Shown: in pieces, positions 17,449-27,500 of the stretch
Position numbering within the stretch: position 1 is the stretch's first letter
Layout of the letters: the number at the start of each line of letters is the position of its first letter
Assembly: GCF_003050785.1 (NCBI RefSeq)
Contig: NZ_QAOH01000015.1
Location: 24,167 to 88,166, forward strand
Source of the DNA: Celeribacter persicus
GTDB lineage: Bacteria; Pseudomonadota; Alphaproteobacteria; Rhodobacterales; Rhodobacteraceae
Direction: 5' to 3'
Length of the DNA: 64,000 bases
The notes under the pieces: generated by a model
What the model was told of the DNA's origin: nothing
Databases searched by the model: none
The model's input: the letters and a program-made list of their open reading frames with translations, nothing else
Made by a program: the position numbers and the translations under genes

Positions 17449-17952
17449 ATGAACGGGTATAACTCTGTTGCCTGGGCGAAGGTGTTCGGCCGGGCGACCT
17501 ACGTGTTGGCCGCGCTCGGGGGTGTTTGTCTCATAGCCCTGGTGGCGATCCTCGCCTTCGGGGTGGTGATGCGTTACGTCCTCGGCCAGCCGATCCTCGG
17601 CATCAACGAGATCGTTCAGCTTACGGCAACGGCACTTGTTATGGCGTCTCTGCCCTATACAACAGCCAATCGGGTGCATGTCAGTGTCGATGTGTTCGAC
17701 ACCATACTGGGCCGGTTCGGGCGGATGGCGGGGGATATCCTGTCCCGGGTGATCTCGGGCTATGTGCTGTTTCTTCTGGCGCAGCGTGCGTTTTACAAGG
17801 CACTCGATGCGTTGGAATGGGGCGATGCGACCAACATGCTGAACCTGCCGATCTGGCCGTTCTATGGCATTCTCGCCGCAGGTACGGCGCTGTGTGTGGT
17901 GGTGTTCGCCATCGACATCGTGCTGATCCTCACGGGTAAGGACAAAGACTGA
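17449..17952 (+). CDS. dctQ: TRAP transporter small permease (DctQ)
   Basis: 167 residues with four membrane helices (LAALGGVCLIALVAILAFGVVMRYVLG, EIVQLTATALVMASLPY, ISGYVLFLLAQRAF, GILAAGTALCVVVFAIDIVLIL, cited in parts). It has the DctQ motifs VVMRYVLGQPILGINEI and ANRVHVSVDV. It lies six bases after dctP and one base before dctM, in the canonical operon order, and forms the membrane complex with DctM. Confidence 0.9.
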   Translation: MNGYNSVAWAKVFGRATYVLAALGGVCLIALVAILAFGVVMRYVLGQPILGINEIVQLTATALVMASLPYTTANRVHVSVDVFDTILGRFGRMAGDILSRVISGYVLFLLAQRAFYKALDALEWGDATNMLNLPIWPFYGILAAGTALCVVVFAIDIVLILTGKDKD

Positions 17953-17953
17953 C

Positions 17954-19258
17954 ATGACTGATACGACCGTTGGACTGATCGGCATCCTGTGCCTTTTCGG
18001 CCTGTTGATCCTGCGCACCCCCGTGGCCTTCGCGATGCTCGTGGTCGGGTTTTTCGGCTATGGCCTTCTGGAAGGAATGCGCTCGGCCTCCGCGCTTTTG
18101 CTGACGGAAAGCTATTCGGCGGTGGCGAATTATTCGCTGATCGTCGTGCCGATGTTCATCCTTTTGGGGAATATTTCCTCGGTCGCGGGCTATTCGCGCG
18201 GGCTTTACGATGCCGCCTTCGCCTGGGTCGGGCGGTTCAGGGGGGGGCTGGCCTCGGCTTCGGTCATCGGCTGTGCCGCGTTTTCTGCCGTTTCGGGCTC
18301 TTCGGTGGCGACTGCCGTGACGCTCGGCAAGGTTGCCTTGCCGGAGATGAAGCGCCTAGGTTATGCCGACAGCCTTGCGACCGGTTCCATTGCGGCGGGC
18401 GGGACACTCGGTTTTCTCATTCCGCCTTCCACGGGTTTTGTCCTCTATGCCATTCTGACCGAGGAAAGCATCGGGCGGCTGTTCATGGCGGGTATTCTGC
18501 CGGGGCTGATGCTGATGGTGCTGTTCATGGCGGTGGTCTGGCTGGTGTCCACGATGGACCCGACTGCTGGGCCGCGTGGCGAGAAGGTGCCGTTTCGCGA
18601 ACGCTTCACCCTGTTGATGAAGGCCGCACCGCTGCTTTTTGTCATCGTCGCCTCCATTGGTGGCATCTACCTTGGGGTATTCTCCCCGGTCGAGGCCTCA
18701 GGGATTGGCGCAGGTCTGGTGCTGTTGCTTGCTTTGGTTCAGCGCAAACTGAGCTGGATGACGTTCAAGGAAGCCGTGTTCGGCACGCTCCAGACTTCCG
18801 CCATGCTGTATATGATCGTCATCGGCGCGAATATTTTGAACCCGTTCTTCTCCGTGACCCATATCCCCGCGATGCTGGGCGAGGGGCTCGGGGCGATGAA
18901 CCTCGGGGCCTATGGCACGCTGATCGTGATCCTGCTGGCCTATGTCGTGCTCGGCATGTTCATGGACGGTTTGTCAATGCTGGTGATCACCATTCCGATC
19001 GTCTTTCCCGTGATCCTCTCCTTCGGCTTCGATCCGATCTGGTTCGGCGTTGTCGCGGTGATCGTGATCGAGATGGGAATGATCACCCCGCCGGTGGGGA
19101 TCAACGTCTTCGTGGTGCGCGGCGTGGCCGACAATGTCAGCCTCGGCACGGTGTTCAAAGGTGTGACACCCTTCCTTCTGGCGATGCTTCTGGGGCTGAT
19201 CCTGATCATCCTCTTCCCGCAGATCGCCCTGATCATCCCGACTACGATGTTCGGGTGA
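17954..19258 (+). CDS. dctM: TRAP transporter large permease (DctM)
   Basis: This 434-residue protein with about 12 membrane segments is of the DctM family. Typical motifs are RTPVAFAMLVVGFFGYG, NYSLIVVPMFILLGNI, AFSAVSGSSVATAVTLGKVALPEM, TGSIAAGGTLGFLIPPST and ITPPVGINVFVVRGVA. It is the sodium-coupled transport subunit working with DctP and DctQ. The stop codon lies directly against the IS30 remnant, so the operon probably ends here. Confidence 0.92.
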   Translation: MTDTTVGLIGILCLFGLLILRTPVAFAMLVVGFFGYGLLEGMRSASALLLTESYSAVANYSLIVVPMFILLGNISSVAGYSRGLYDAAFAWVGRFRGGLASASVIGCAAFSAVSGSSVATAVTLGKVALPEMKRLGYADSLATGSIAAGGTLGFLIPPSTGFVLYAILTEESIGRLFMAGILPGLMLMVLFMAVVWLVSTMDPTAGPRGEKVPFRERFTLLMKAAPLLFVIVASIGGIYLGVFSPVEASGIGAGLVLLLALVQRKLSWMTFKEAVFGTLQTSAMLYMIVIGANILNPFFSVTHIPAMLGEGLGAMNLGAYGTLIVILLAYVVLGMFMDGLSMLVITIPIVFPVILSFGFDPIWFGVVAVIVIEMGMITPPVGINVFVVRGVADNVSLGTVFKGVTPFLLAMLLGLILIILFPQIALIIPTTMFG

Positions 19259-19264
19259 TGTGAG

Positions 19265-19970
19265 CGCTACTTGAACCGCGCCTCCTATCGCCGTGGAGGG
19301 TAGGGTGATCGTCCCATCTCCGCTAGCATCCTTTCTCGGAAGACCTCTGCGGGGGTCTTCCAGCCGAGGCATTTTCGCGGTGTGTTGTTGAGCTGATCGC
19401 AGAGCTGTTTTCAGCTCACGATCGGGCATGCGCGTGATGTCCCGCGTGCGGGGCAGCCATTTCCTGACCCGACGATTGGTGTTCTCGACAGTGCCTTTCT
19501 GCCAGGGCGAGGACGGGTCGCAAAACCATGTTCGCGTGCCGAGCTCTGCCTGGAGATGCGGCCAACTCACGAACTCTGTGCCGCGGTCGAATGTGATCGA
19601 TTTGCGCGCCATGAGGGGCAGATCTCCGATGGCCTTCATGATCTTTCCCATCACTGGCTTCGTGCGTTTGTTCGGGTTCTTCAACAGCACCGTGAAGCGG
19701 CTGACGCGCTCGACCATCGATGTGATGTTTGTCTGGCCAAAGCTTTGTTTGAACAAGACCAAATCATTCGGGACCGGCCTCGGACCGATGGCAGTTCGGC
19801 CCCTCATTCCCAGTGCCCGAACTGCCGACGGTGAGCGACGTCGTCCGACCGGAACAGGATGCTGACATCACGGTCGAATTTCGGAGGTAGGCGCTTCCTA
19901 GCCCGCCGCGGTTTGCGGGACTTCCGGTGCTCTGGCAGATACCGCCGGAGTTCCTGCGCCATGCCTTACT
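19265..19970 (-). pseudogene. Decayed IS30-family transposase
   Basis: Reading the minus strand from 19970 downward gives RYLPEHRKSRKPRRARKRLPPKF then RRQFGHWE followed by a stop. Next, in another frame, comes KQSFGQTNITSMVERVSRFTVLLKNPNKRT, FDRGTEFVSWPHLQAELG and SPWQKGTVENTNRRVRKWLP. After a further shift comes LCDQLNNTPRKCLGWKTPAEVF. These are consecutive segments of an IS30 transposase including the DDE core. The N-terminal HTH is missing and at least two frameshifts plus a stop interrupt it. It is an inactive remnant separating the gal locus from the signalling genes. Flanking inverted repeats were not recognised. Confidence 0.85.
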
Positions 19971-20241
19971 TGGTTTCTAACAGGAGTCGCACTTCAAGGT
20001 AGCGCACGCTTACGGATGTTTAATTATCCGTTAATGAATGTTATGTATATTTGTAAGCCTGAATATTTATTTTCCAACCATCGGCACATGCCCAGAAGCC
20101 AGAAGCTGATCTAGGAGCACATGACGCATACCGGAAATCGCAGAGCCGCATGAGAGTGAACCCGTCACGGTGTCAACCAAGTGGCCTGCTGCCACAGCGG
20201 CGTCCGCTGAGGTCATTGCCGTAAAGATCGGAGTATCCGGT
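19971..20241. other. Intergenic region downstream of the sensor kinase gene
   Basis: About 270 bases between the IS30 remnant and the end of the convergent-side kinase gene. One minus-strand frame remains open (ending at 20067) but its upstream part overlaps the kinase in another frame and its sequence matches no family I recognise. I see no RNA gene or terminator. Confidence 0.4.
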
Positions 20242-21351
20242 TCAGGACCATGCGGGCAGATTGATGCGGAATGTTGTGCCCTCGCCGGTTTGCGTCTCGA
20301 ATGAGATTGTGCCGTCCATCTGTTCGACCAGTGTGCGTACGATATTGAGCCCAAGCCCGGAACTCCCGACACGCCGGTCATTGCCCCAGCTTGCCTTGGT
20401 GTAACGCTCAAAAAGCGTATCGCGCAGTTCCGCTGGAATACCCCCGCCGTGATCCCGCACGAAAATGGCAATTTCGCTACCCGACTGTTGTGCCCAGATA
20501 TCCACGGATTGGTCCCTCTCGGAGGCTTTCACCGCGTTCGAGAGGAGGTTTGAGAGGATTTTCGTCACTTGAGCCGGGACGGCGCGAATTTGCAGCGCCG
20601 CATCGGTGGGGCGCATTTTGACATCCACGCCATGATATGCGCCATAGCCCTGATGCGTTGCAACGAGCCCTTCAAGCAGGCCAGCGATCCCGATCACTTC
20701 GCTTTCGGGCTTGGGGCCGGCTTGTGCGCTTTCGTTGAGGTCGAGGATTTCCTGGATGAGCGACAGCATACGGTCGCTGTTCGCTCCGGCGATGTTGAGA
20801 AGCGACTGCGCCTTGTCCGACAGCGGCCCCACCAGTCCGGACTTCATCAGATCGAGCGCGCCCTTGATGCTGGTCAGCGGGGTGCGCAATTCATGGGTGA
20901 TCACGGAATTCACTTCCTTGCGCAGGAATTCCGCACTCTCCTGTTCCGTTTCGACATGGAACATCGCGACGAAATAGAGTTCGCCCTGTTCATTCAATGT
21001 CGACATCACGCGCCCGTTCAGGCGTTTGCCGCCAAAGGCCGGATGGGTGCGAAAGGTCGCACTGCCGGTGGCCTCGGCTTGGTCCAGAGCCGCGCCTTCT
21101 GCCATGAGGTCATGGAAAAATCCGCCTTCACAAAGTTGTACCGCAGCCTGAATGGAAGAACCGCCGCCCAACATGTTTCGCGTGGCGGCGTTCATGTAAT
21201 GCGGTTTCTCCATCGTGCGCTCGAACACAAGCACGGCGTCGGAAATTCCATCCCATAGAGATCGGTGAAAGTCAGAGCCAGCGTGAGCGAAACAGGCAGT
21301 CTCTTCCCCGAAGGCATAGTCACTTATGCCGTGTTTGAGTGTACATGTCAT
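20242..21351 (-). CDS. Cytoplasmic PAS-type sensor histidine kinase
   Basis: This 369-residue protein lacks membrane segments. Residues about 25-135 are a PAS-like sensor region (GISDAVLVFERTMEKPHYMN). HisKA follows with the phosphoacceptor His153 in VITHELRTPLTSIKG. Then comes a HATPase_c domain with N box NLLSNAVKASE, G1 DHGGGI and G2 SSGLGLNIVRTLV. There is no receiver domain, so a partner regulator is needed; candidates in the window are the receiver proteins at 36-37.5 kb. No clear ribosome binding site precedes the ATG. The signal is unknown. Confidence 0.85.
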   Translation of the reverse strand: MTCTLKHGISDYAFGEETACFAHAGSDFHRSLWDGISDAVLVFERTMEKPHYMNAATRNMLGGGSSIQAAVQLCEGGFFHDLMAEGAALDQAEATGSATFRTHPAFGGKRLNGRVMSTLNEQGELYFVAMFHVETEQESAEFLRKEVNSVITHELRTPLTSIKGALDLMKSGLVGPLSDKAQSLLNIAGANSDRMLSLIQEILDLNESAQAGPKPESEVIGIAGLLEGLVATHQGYGAYHGVDVKMRPTDAALQIRAVPAQVTKILSNLLSNAVKASERDQSVDIWAQQSGSEIAIFVRDHGGGIPAELRDTLFERYTKASWGNDRRVGSSGLGLNIVRTLVEQMDGTISFETQTGEGTTFRINLPAWS

Positions 21352-21530
21352 ACGATTACATCCGAACTATTCAAAATCACCAGTTTAAGTTTACGCATTA
21401 CAGCACGCTTTGTTGGAAGGATATTCCCGACATAAGTGATACTGTACGTAAATTAAAACATGGCTATGGTTAATTCATGATGAAAATGTGTTCATAAACA
21501 AAAACATACAACCAGGGCGTGTGTTGTAGC

Positions 21531-24371
21531 TCAATTTGACGCCGTCCAGAGCGGAATCGCGAATGTCATCTTGGTGCCGACCCCCGGTTCGCTTTCGGCT
21601 TTGATCCAGCCGTTTTGCAACGCGACCAAATCCTTGCAGATGGCAAGACCGAGCCCGACCCCCGGATTTTTGCGGTTCGTTCCCGAAGCGGCCTGAGCGA
21701 AACGGTCGAAGATGATACCCACACGGTCCTCAGCGATCCCGATACCGCTGTCCCTGACCTCAAAGATCGCCATATCGTCCTTTATCTGGCTGCGTATCGC
21801 GACCTGTCCTTCGTCGGTGAATTTGAAGGCGTTGCCAAGAAGATTGGTCAGAACCTGCCGCAGTCGGGTTTCGTCGGCATAGACATCGGCCGCAACCAGA
21901 TCAAGGGAAAGCGTCAGCCCCTTTTCATCCGCCAGTGTGTGCATCTGATCCACAACGGATTCGATGATCTTTTTGCTGTCCACCTTCTCCAGGTTCAGGC
22001 GTATGGTGTTGGCCTCGATCCGTGCGAGATCGAGCATGTCGTCAATCAGGGCTTTCAGTTGCGTTCCCGAGGCTTGGATGCGCGTGGTAAAGCGTGCGAT
22101 ATCTGCCTCGAAGCCTTTTTGTGCGGCTTCGATCTTTTCGAGATCGCCTTCGTTCAACGCCGCGCGCAGGGCGGCATAGCTGGGCAGCTTCTCGAAATTG
22201 GAGATGAAACTGTTAAAGCCCAGCACCGCCGACAGTGGTGTGCGCAGCTCGTGACTGATCACGTTGAGGAATTGTGTTTTAGCTTCGTCGGCCTGTTCGG
22301 CCTCACGCAGAGCGGTGTAGAATTTCGTCACGTCCTCGGCAATGCCGATGTAGCCGGTAAACACGCCCTCGGCGTCGAAAAGCGGCTTGCCGCTGATCCG
22401 GATCCAACTGAGGTGGCCGGGCTTGAAGTGATAGCTGTAGACGATATCCCGGAAGGGCTCATGCGCCCTCATCTTTGCATAGAGGTTCTGAAGCGGACCT
22501 TCATCGCGATGATCGTTTTTAAGAAAATCATAGCGCATCTTGCCGACGTAATCTGCCGGATTGGCTCCGATCGTCCGGGCGAACCCTTCCGAGACATGGG
22601 TCATGCGCATGTCGGCGTCCTGTTCCCAGAACCATTCCGAGCTCAGGTCGGCCACGTCCTGAAGACGCGCTTCGGCCGCGTCGCGCTTGCGCAGGGCGGC
22701 GCGCAATTCGCAGTTCGACGTCTCAAGCTCCTGCTGGTGGCGCCTCAGATCCGTGATTTCCACCCGGAACATCACCAGACCGCCCTCAGAAGTGCGGCGG
22801 GTGAAATATTTGAACCACCGATCCCCGCTGTAGCGCACTTCGAGTTCGGAGGTCTCTCCGGTCAGTGCCGTCAGAATCTCCGTCTCATTCTCTGTCCGCA
22901 CCCCGTTCAGGCGCACTTCCTCGGAAATCGCAAGTCGCCGTGAAATCAAGTCTGACAGAGACCGTCCTGTCATCAGATTGCGCTTCACTCCGTCGAGTTT
23001 CTCGCCCGCAACGGTGTTGAACATGATCAGTTTGTCGTCGCTGTCGAACAGCCAGAACCCAACGGGCAGCGCATTGATCGCATCGTGAAGGCGCTGTTCG
23101 GCCAGCTTGGCGCGTTCACGGCTGTTCTGAACTTCGGTAATGTCGTTCATGATTGCCACACGTTCGCCTTCGGGCGTTCCGTGTTCGAGAAGCTGCATCC
23201 ATGTGCCGTTGCTCAGAGCCAGAGTAAAGCCGGAATTTTTTTGGTGCCCGCGCGCGAGTTGGCGTGACACCCATTCCTCTTCGTTTCCGAGGGCGTCTTT
23301 ATACAGGCCGACCTTGATCCCGGCGCGCAGAATGCTTTCCAAAGAGGCACCCACGACGATCGCATCGGAAGCCGCTCCGTGCAGATCGCGATACCGGCGG
23401 TTACACAGCTCAAGCTTGTCATCCTTGTCGAACATCACGAGGCCGGAAGGGGCGGCATTGAGTGCGGCGCGCAACTGCATGGCGATGCGCCAGTTCCGCC
23501 TTCTCAGGGAGTGAAGATAACGTGCAAAGATTAGCGCAAGCGCACCACCGGCCAACACGCTCAGACGGATGAAGTTCAGGGCGTCCGGAGCGATCCCGGC
23601 CGCTCGTTTCGGCATCATCGCCACTGTCCAGGTGCTGCCGGGAAATGGCATCTCATAGATGGCCCTTGCTTTTTGCAAGATCGTCTCATCTCCGACGAGG
23701 AGGGCATCTTTGTCGAGCGTGGTATGTACGTTGATCGCAATGTTATAGAAGCTGTCGAAATCGGTCAGGCCGATTTCCTGTAAGAAAGGATCGACTGCGA
23801 AAACGATCGAGGCCAAGCCGATCATCCCGTTGGCTCCCTCTCTCCCCCCACGGTGATAAATCGGTTCGCGGACGATAAACCCCGGATACCCCTGAAAGAG
23901 ATTTGTCGGCCCCTCAATGAATGTTTCGCCGGTACGCTTGACCAGTTGCAACACTTCGTACTGTTCTGGCCGTGCCGCCAGATCGCGCCCGATAAACATA
24001 CTGTTTTCTTCGAAAGGGTGGACATGGGTGATGGTGGTGCCTGTTATCAAAGCCATGTTCACCACCGAAGAGTCCTCGGTTTTTATAACGCTACAAAGGT
24101 CCGAGAATTCTGCCTCCGAGATGTTTGGGGACAGCGACACTGCGCCCGCAAGTCCGCGTGCAAAGAGCAGTTTTTTGTTGATCGACTGTTGAATGCGTGT
24201 CGCGATGACCGATTGGTCGCGATACATCATATCGGTCTGTTTTTCTTCCGCTTCGATTTGTGCTGTACGAAGCGCCCCAATATAAATAAGCACACAAATG
24301 CCGATGATCGCAGCGTAGGATGCGCTCTCGATCAACAAATTCATGGACTTGACGCGGTTCTTATCGGGCAT
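21531..24371 (-). CDS. Membrane sensor histidine kinase with CHASE and multiple PAS domains
   Basis: This 946-residue protein begins with a membrane helix (SYAAIIGICVLIYIGAL, about 17-33). An extracytoplasmic CHASE domain follows (about 80-270; EFSDLCSVIK, GFIVREPIYHRGG), then a second membrane segment near 285. Three PAS-like modules come next (about 310-420, 430-545, 575-690, with the final one ending GYIGIAEDVTKF). The HisKA box is VISHELRTPLSAVLGF (about 715) and the HATPase domain has NLLGNAFKFTD, DSGIGI and GVGLGLAICK. It lacks a receiver. CHASE domains sense small extracellular ligands. A second in-frame ATG nine codons in is a possible start. Confidence 0.9.
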   Translation of the reverse strand: MPDKNRVKSMNLLIESASYAAIIGICVLIYIGALRTAQIEAEEKQTDMMYRDQSVIATRIQQSINKKLLFARGLAGAVSLSPNISEAEFSDLCSVIKTEDSSVVNMALITGTTITHVHPFEENSMFIGRDLAARPEQYEVLQLVKRTGETFIEGPTNLFQGYPGFIVREPIYHRGGREGANGMIGLASIVFAVDPFLQEIGLTDFDSFYNIAINVHTTLDKDALLVGDETILQKARAIYEMPFPGSTWTVAMMPKRAAGIAPDALNFIRLSVLAGGALALIFARYLHSLRRRNWRIAMQLRAALNAAPSGLVMFDKDDKLELCNRRYRDLHGAASDAIVVGASLESILRAGIKVGLYKDALGNEEEWVSRQLARGHQKNSGFTLALSNGTWMQLLEHGTPEGERVAIMNDITEVQNSRERAKLAEQRLHDAINALPVGFWLFDSDDKLIMFNTVAGEKLDGVKRNLMTGRSLSDLISRRLAISEEVRLNGVRTENETEILTALTGETSELEVRYSGDRWFKYFTRRTSEGGLVMFRVEITDLRRHQQELETSNCELRAALRKRDAAEARLQDVADLSSEWFWEQDADMRMTHVSEGFARTIGANPADYVGKMRYDFLKNDHRDEGPLQNLYAKMRAHEPFRDIVYSYHFKPGHLSWIRISGKPLFDAEGVFTGYIGIAEDVTKFYTALREAEQADEAKTQFLNVISHELRTPLSAVLGFNSFISNFEKLPSYAALRAALNEGDLEKIEAAQKGFEADIARFTTRIQASGTQLKALIDDMLDLARIEANTIRLNLEKVDSKKIIESVVDQMHTLADEKGLTLSLDLVAADVYADETRLRQVLTNLLGNAFKFTDEGQVAIRSQIKDDMAIFEVRDSGIGIAEDRVGIIFDRFAQAASGTNRKNPGVGLGLAICKDLVALQNGWIKAESEPGVGTKMTFAIPLWTASN

Positions 24372-24518
24372 TTTGCGTCATCCTGTTCTCCGGCCTCAAC
24401 TCTGTTCGCACGTTTCAGTAAACCTGATTGTTGCTTATACGTCGATTTTTTTCATTTTCGAAAGAGCAACTCGCGCATAGCGTGCGTAACTATGCGTAAA
24501 CTATGATTATAAGCTCTG

Positions 24519-27500
24519 TCAGGGTGCAATTTTGACTTGAAAGGTTACCGTCCCTTCGGCCCCCGGTCGGAACAGGCCAGCGCAATCCCAACGCAGATCT
24601 CCGCTATATCCCACAGGATTCGTCGCAGGTACAGCGAGTGTGCAACTCATATCTCCCAGCGTGACAGGCGTCGGGATCGGCGCGGCGAGCACTGTATAAG
24701 GTGGCGTGCGGTCGTAGAGTTTCACCTCGCTCGCGGGCAAGGCGGTCGGGTTGGAGACCGTGATCCGATATTCCAGAACATCGCCGGGCGCGCCGCCGTT
24801 GCGGACACCTTCGGCCCCGCCCCTGGTCACGTTGCGCACGGTTTTCGACAGGTCCAGTGCACCGGTGTGGGCCTCTGTAGTCAGACGGTCCACATTGCTG
24901 TCGATCTCGCTCACGCCGGTGGCGCCGTAGTTCGTGGTAGCATCGAGTTTCACCACATAGCTCGCGTTTGGTCCCAAGGAGGAAGAGGCTGAGACGCGCA
25001 ACACCAGACAGATCGTCGTTGCGGCATCGGTCGCAATCGGACCGGTGATCGCCACATCCGCCGAGCCATCGCAATTCATGTCCTCAAAGAGCGCGGCGGA
25101 ATAGCCGCCTGCGGGCGTTTCCGAAATCGTGGCCAACGAGAAGTCCACAAGCCCCGGCGCGTCTGCGATATATTCATGGCGCAGCGTCGCGATCTGACCG
25201 GCGGAAATGGATCGCGCCTGATCCTCGCGCAGCACGGCCTGCGTCAGCACACCGATGTCGATTCCAGCATAATCCGTGCCCGCCGCCGGGGTGAAAGTGA
25301 GGCTTCCGTCGCGCGGATCGGTATTGACCAGCGATGGCAGGACCGCCGGGGTTTCCGAGATCACCAAGTGATCTGCATCTGCCGTCACCGTCACAGTGAT
25401 CGCGCCGGTGTAACCCGTGGGCAGGGTCAAAGACCAAGTGCCGTCTGCGGCCACTTCCGGGCTGTCGATCAGCGTGCCGGTGCTGTCATAGATCGCCACC
25501 TGCGCAACCGCCCCACCGCTCTCCGTTCCATTGATCAGCCCGTCGAAGGCCGTACCACCGCCCGCGCCGTTGTCGCGGAACACGGTGCCTGACAGAACCG
25601 ATCCCGTGCCCGAAAGCGCAACAGTTGCGGAGGCTTCGTCGTCATCCGCAATCCCGTCCGACAGATCGTCGGTCAGATGCCCTACGCCGGGATCGCTATC
25701 CGGGTCGTCCTGATCTGCTGCGACGATTTCGGCCGTGTTGGTGTGCTCCCCCGTCGCATTCATGGTGACACGAATGGTGAGCGTGACGCTCTCGCCATTC
25801 GCCATCGCGCCAATATCCCAGATGCCGGTTGCGGCATCATATGTATCGCCAAGGCTCACGGCATCGTCGGAGACATAGCTGTACCCGTCCGGGATGAGAT
25901 CACGTACCAGCACACCGGTCGCGCCCCCTGCCCCGTCATTGGTCACGGTCAGTTTGAGGTCGAGTGCATTGCCTTCGGATGCTGTCGTCACGACCACCGC
26001 GCCCGTGTCCAGGATTTCCATCGCGATGGACAGATCGGCGGTTTGCGCTCCTTCGGCAAAGCCGAAATCCTGCCCGGAAGTGTCGGCCCCCGTGGTCACG
26101 ACCACGCCGGTAAGCGGGTTCGTGGTGCTGATAACATAGCCCGCCGGAATATCCGCATCCGCGCCGTCCACCTCGATCCGGTAGGTCTGGGTCGCATCGA
26201 CAGTGGCAAAGCTATAGGTGCCGTCTGCCGCGCTTTCCGTGGTGGCGACAAGCGTGTCGTCGGAGCTGTCCGCAGGCGTGCCATTGTCGTTATAAAGCGT
26301 CACCGTGACAGAGCCGACGCCCGTCTCTCCGGTGTCAAAGATGCTGTTGGCGTTCGCATCCTGATAGAGCGTGCCGGAGATCGTGCCTTCTTCGAACAGG
26401 GTCGAGGCGAATGGTCCCGGCGCACGGCAGGAGGCGCCGTCATTGCCCTGATAGGTCAGATCGGCGACCGTGCCTTCCACTTCGATAAAGGAGAAGGTCA
26501 GGGGGCGATTGCCCTCCACGCCCACTTCCACAGCAAAGACCTGACGGGATTGGTTGTCGAAGAGGTAGAGATAGCCCGAGCCATCGAACCACACGGAATC
26601 GGGGTCCATAGAGAAAATCCCGACCGGCAAAGGCACATTGCCCACCAGCGTGATCGTGGTCGCTCCCGGCGTGCCGCCGAGCGGATCAATCGCATAGATG
26701 TTGCGGTTCGAGTCGATGAAATAGAGCAGGCCATCGCGCGGATTATAGGCAATGTCGCGCCCGTAGAGGCCACTTTGCCCGGTATCGAGGATCCCAAGCG
26801 CCACAGGATTCAGCGGATCGGAAATATCCAGAAGCTGGTAGTGTCCAAAGTTGGTGCCGGACATATAGACCATGACTCCGTTGGGCAGGATATCGGAGGA
26901 GGTATCCGGGCTTTCGATCGTCAGACCGGAAATATCCGCCACCTCTTGCACCGCGCCAGAGGCGACGATCCGCATCAATGTGCGCGGGCTTTGGCGCACG
27001 CCGTAGATATAGCCGTCAAGCTCGTTATAGCCCCAGCCGGTCACAAGGTAGTTGCCGGTGTAATCGGGCGGCAAAAGCGTCTGGGACAGGGTATAGGTTC
27101 CGCCCGACTCGGTGACGCGCAGTTCACTCAGTGCCGGTAGGTTCTGCGCGGTTTCCGTCGCGACCATGTAGAATGTATCCGAACAGACAAGCGGCCCGTT
27201 GGGATCGTAGACCGGGGTCGCGGGATCGGTGAAAGCGAAATTCTGATCGCCCGTATCGGCGCCCGAGGTGACGACGACGCCCGTGATCGGGTTTGCGGAG
27301 GTCAGGTTGAGGTTGGCCGGAACATCCGCATCCGCGCCGTCTACCTCGATCCGGTAGGTCTGGGTCGCGTCAACAGCTGCAAAGCTATAGGTGCCGTCCG
27401 CCACGCTTTCCGTGGTGGCGACAAGCGTGTCGTCGGCTGTGTCGGCGGGGGTGCCATTATCATTATAAAGCGTGACCGTGACGGCGCCGAGGCCGCTGTC

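Noticed and set aside
16396..18018. 540-residue open frame on the minus strand
   Set aside because: It lies opposite the clearly real dctP and dctQ genes and reads as an antisense shadow rich in His and Arg.
20067..20471. 134-residue open frame on the minus strand below the sensor kinase gene
   Set aside because: Most of it overlaps the kinase in another frame; the remaining 60 residues match no family I recognise and have no start of their own.
25677..27140. 487-residue open frame on the plus strand
   Set aside because: It is opposite the giant surface gene, whose modules are clear on the minus strand.
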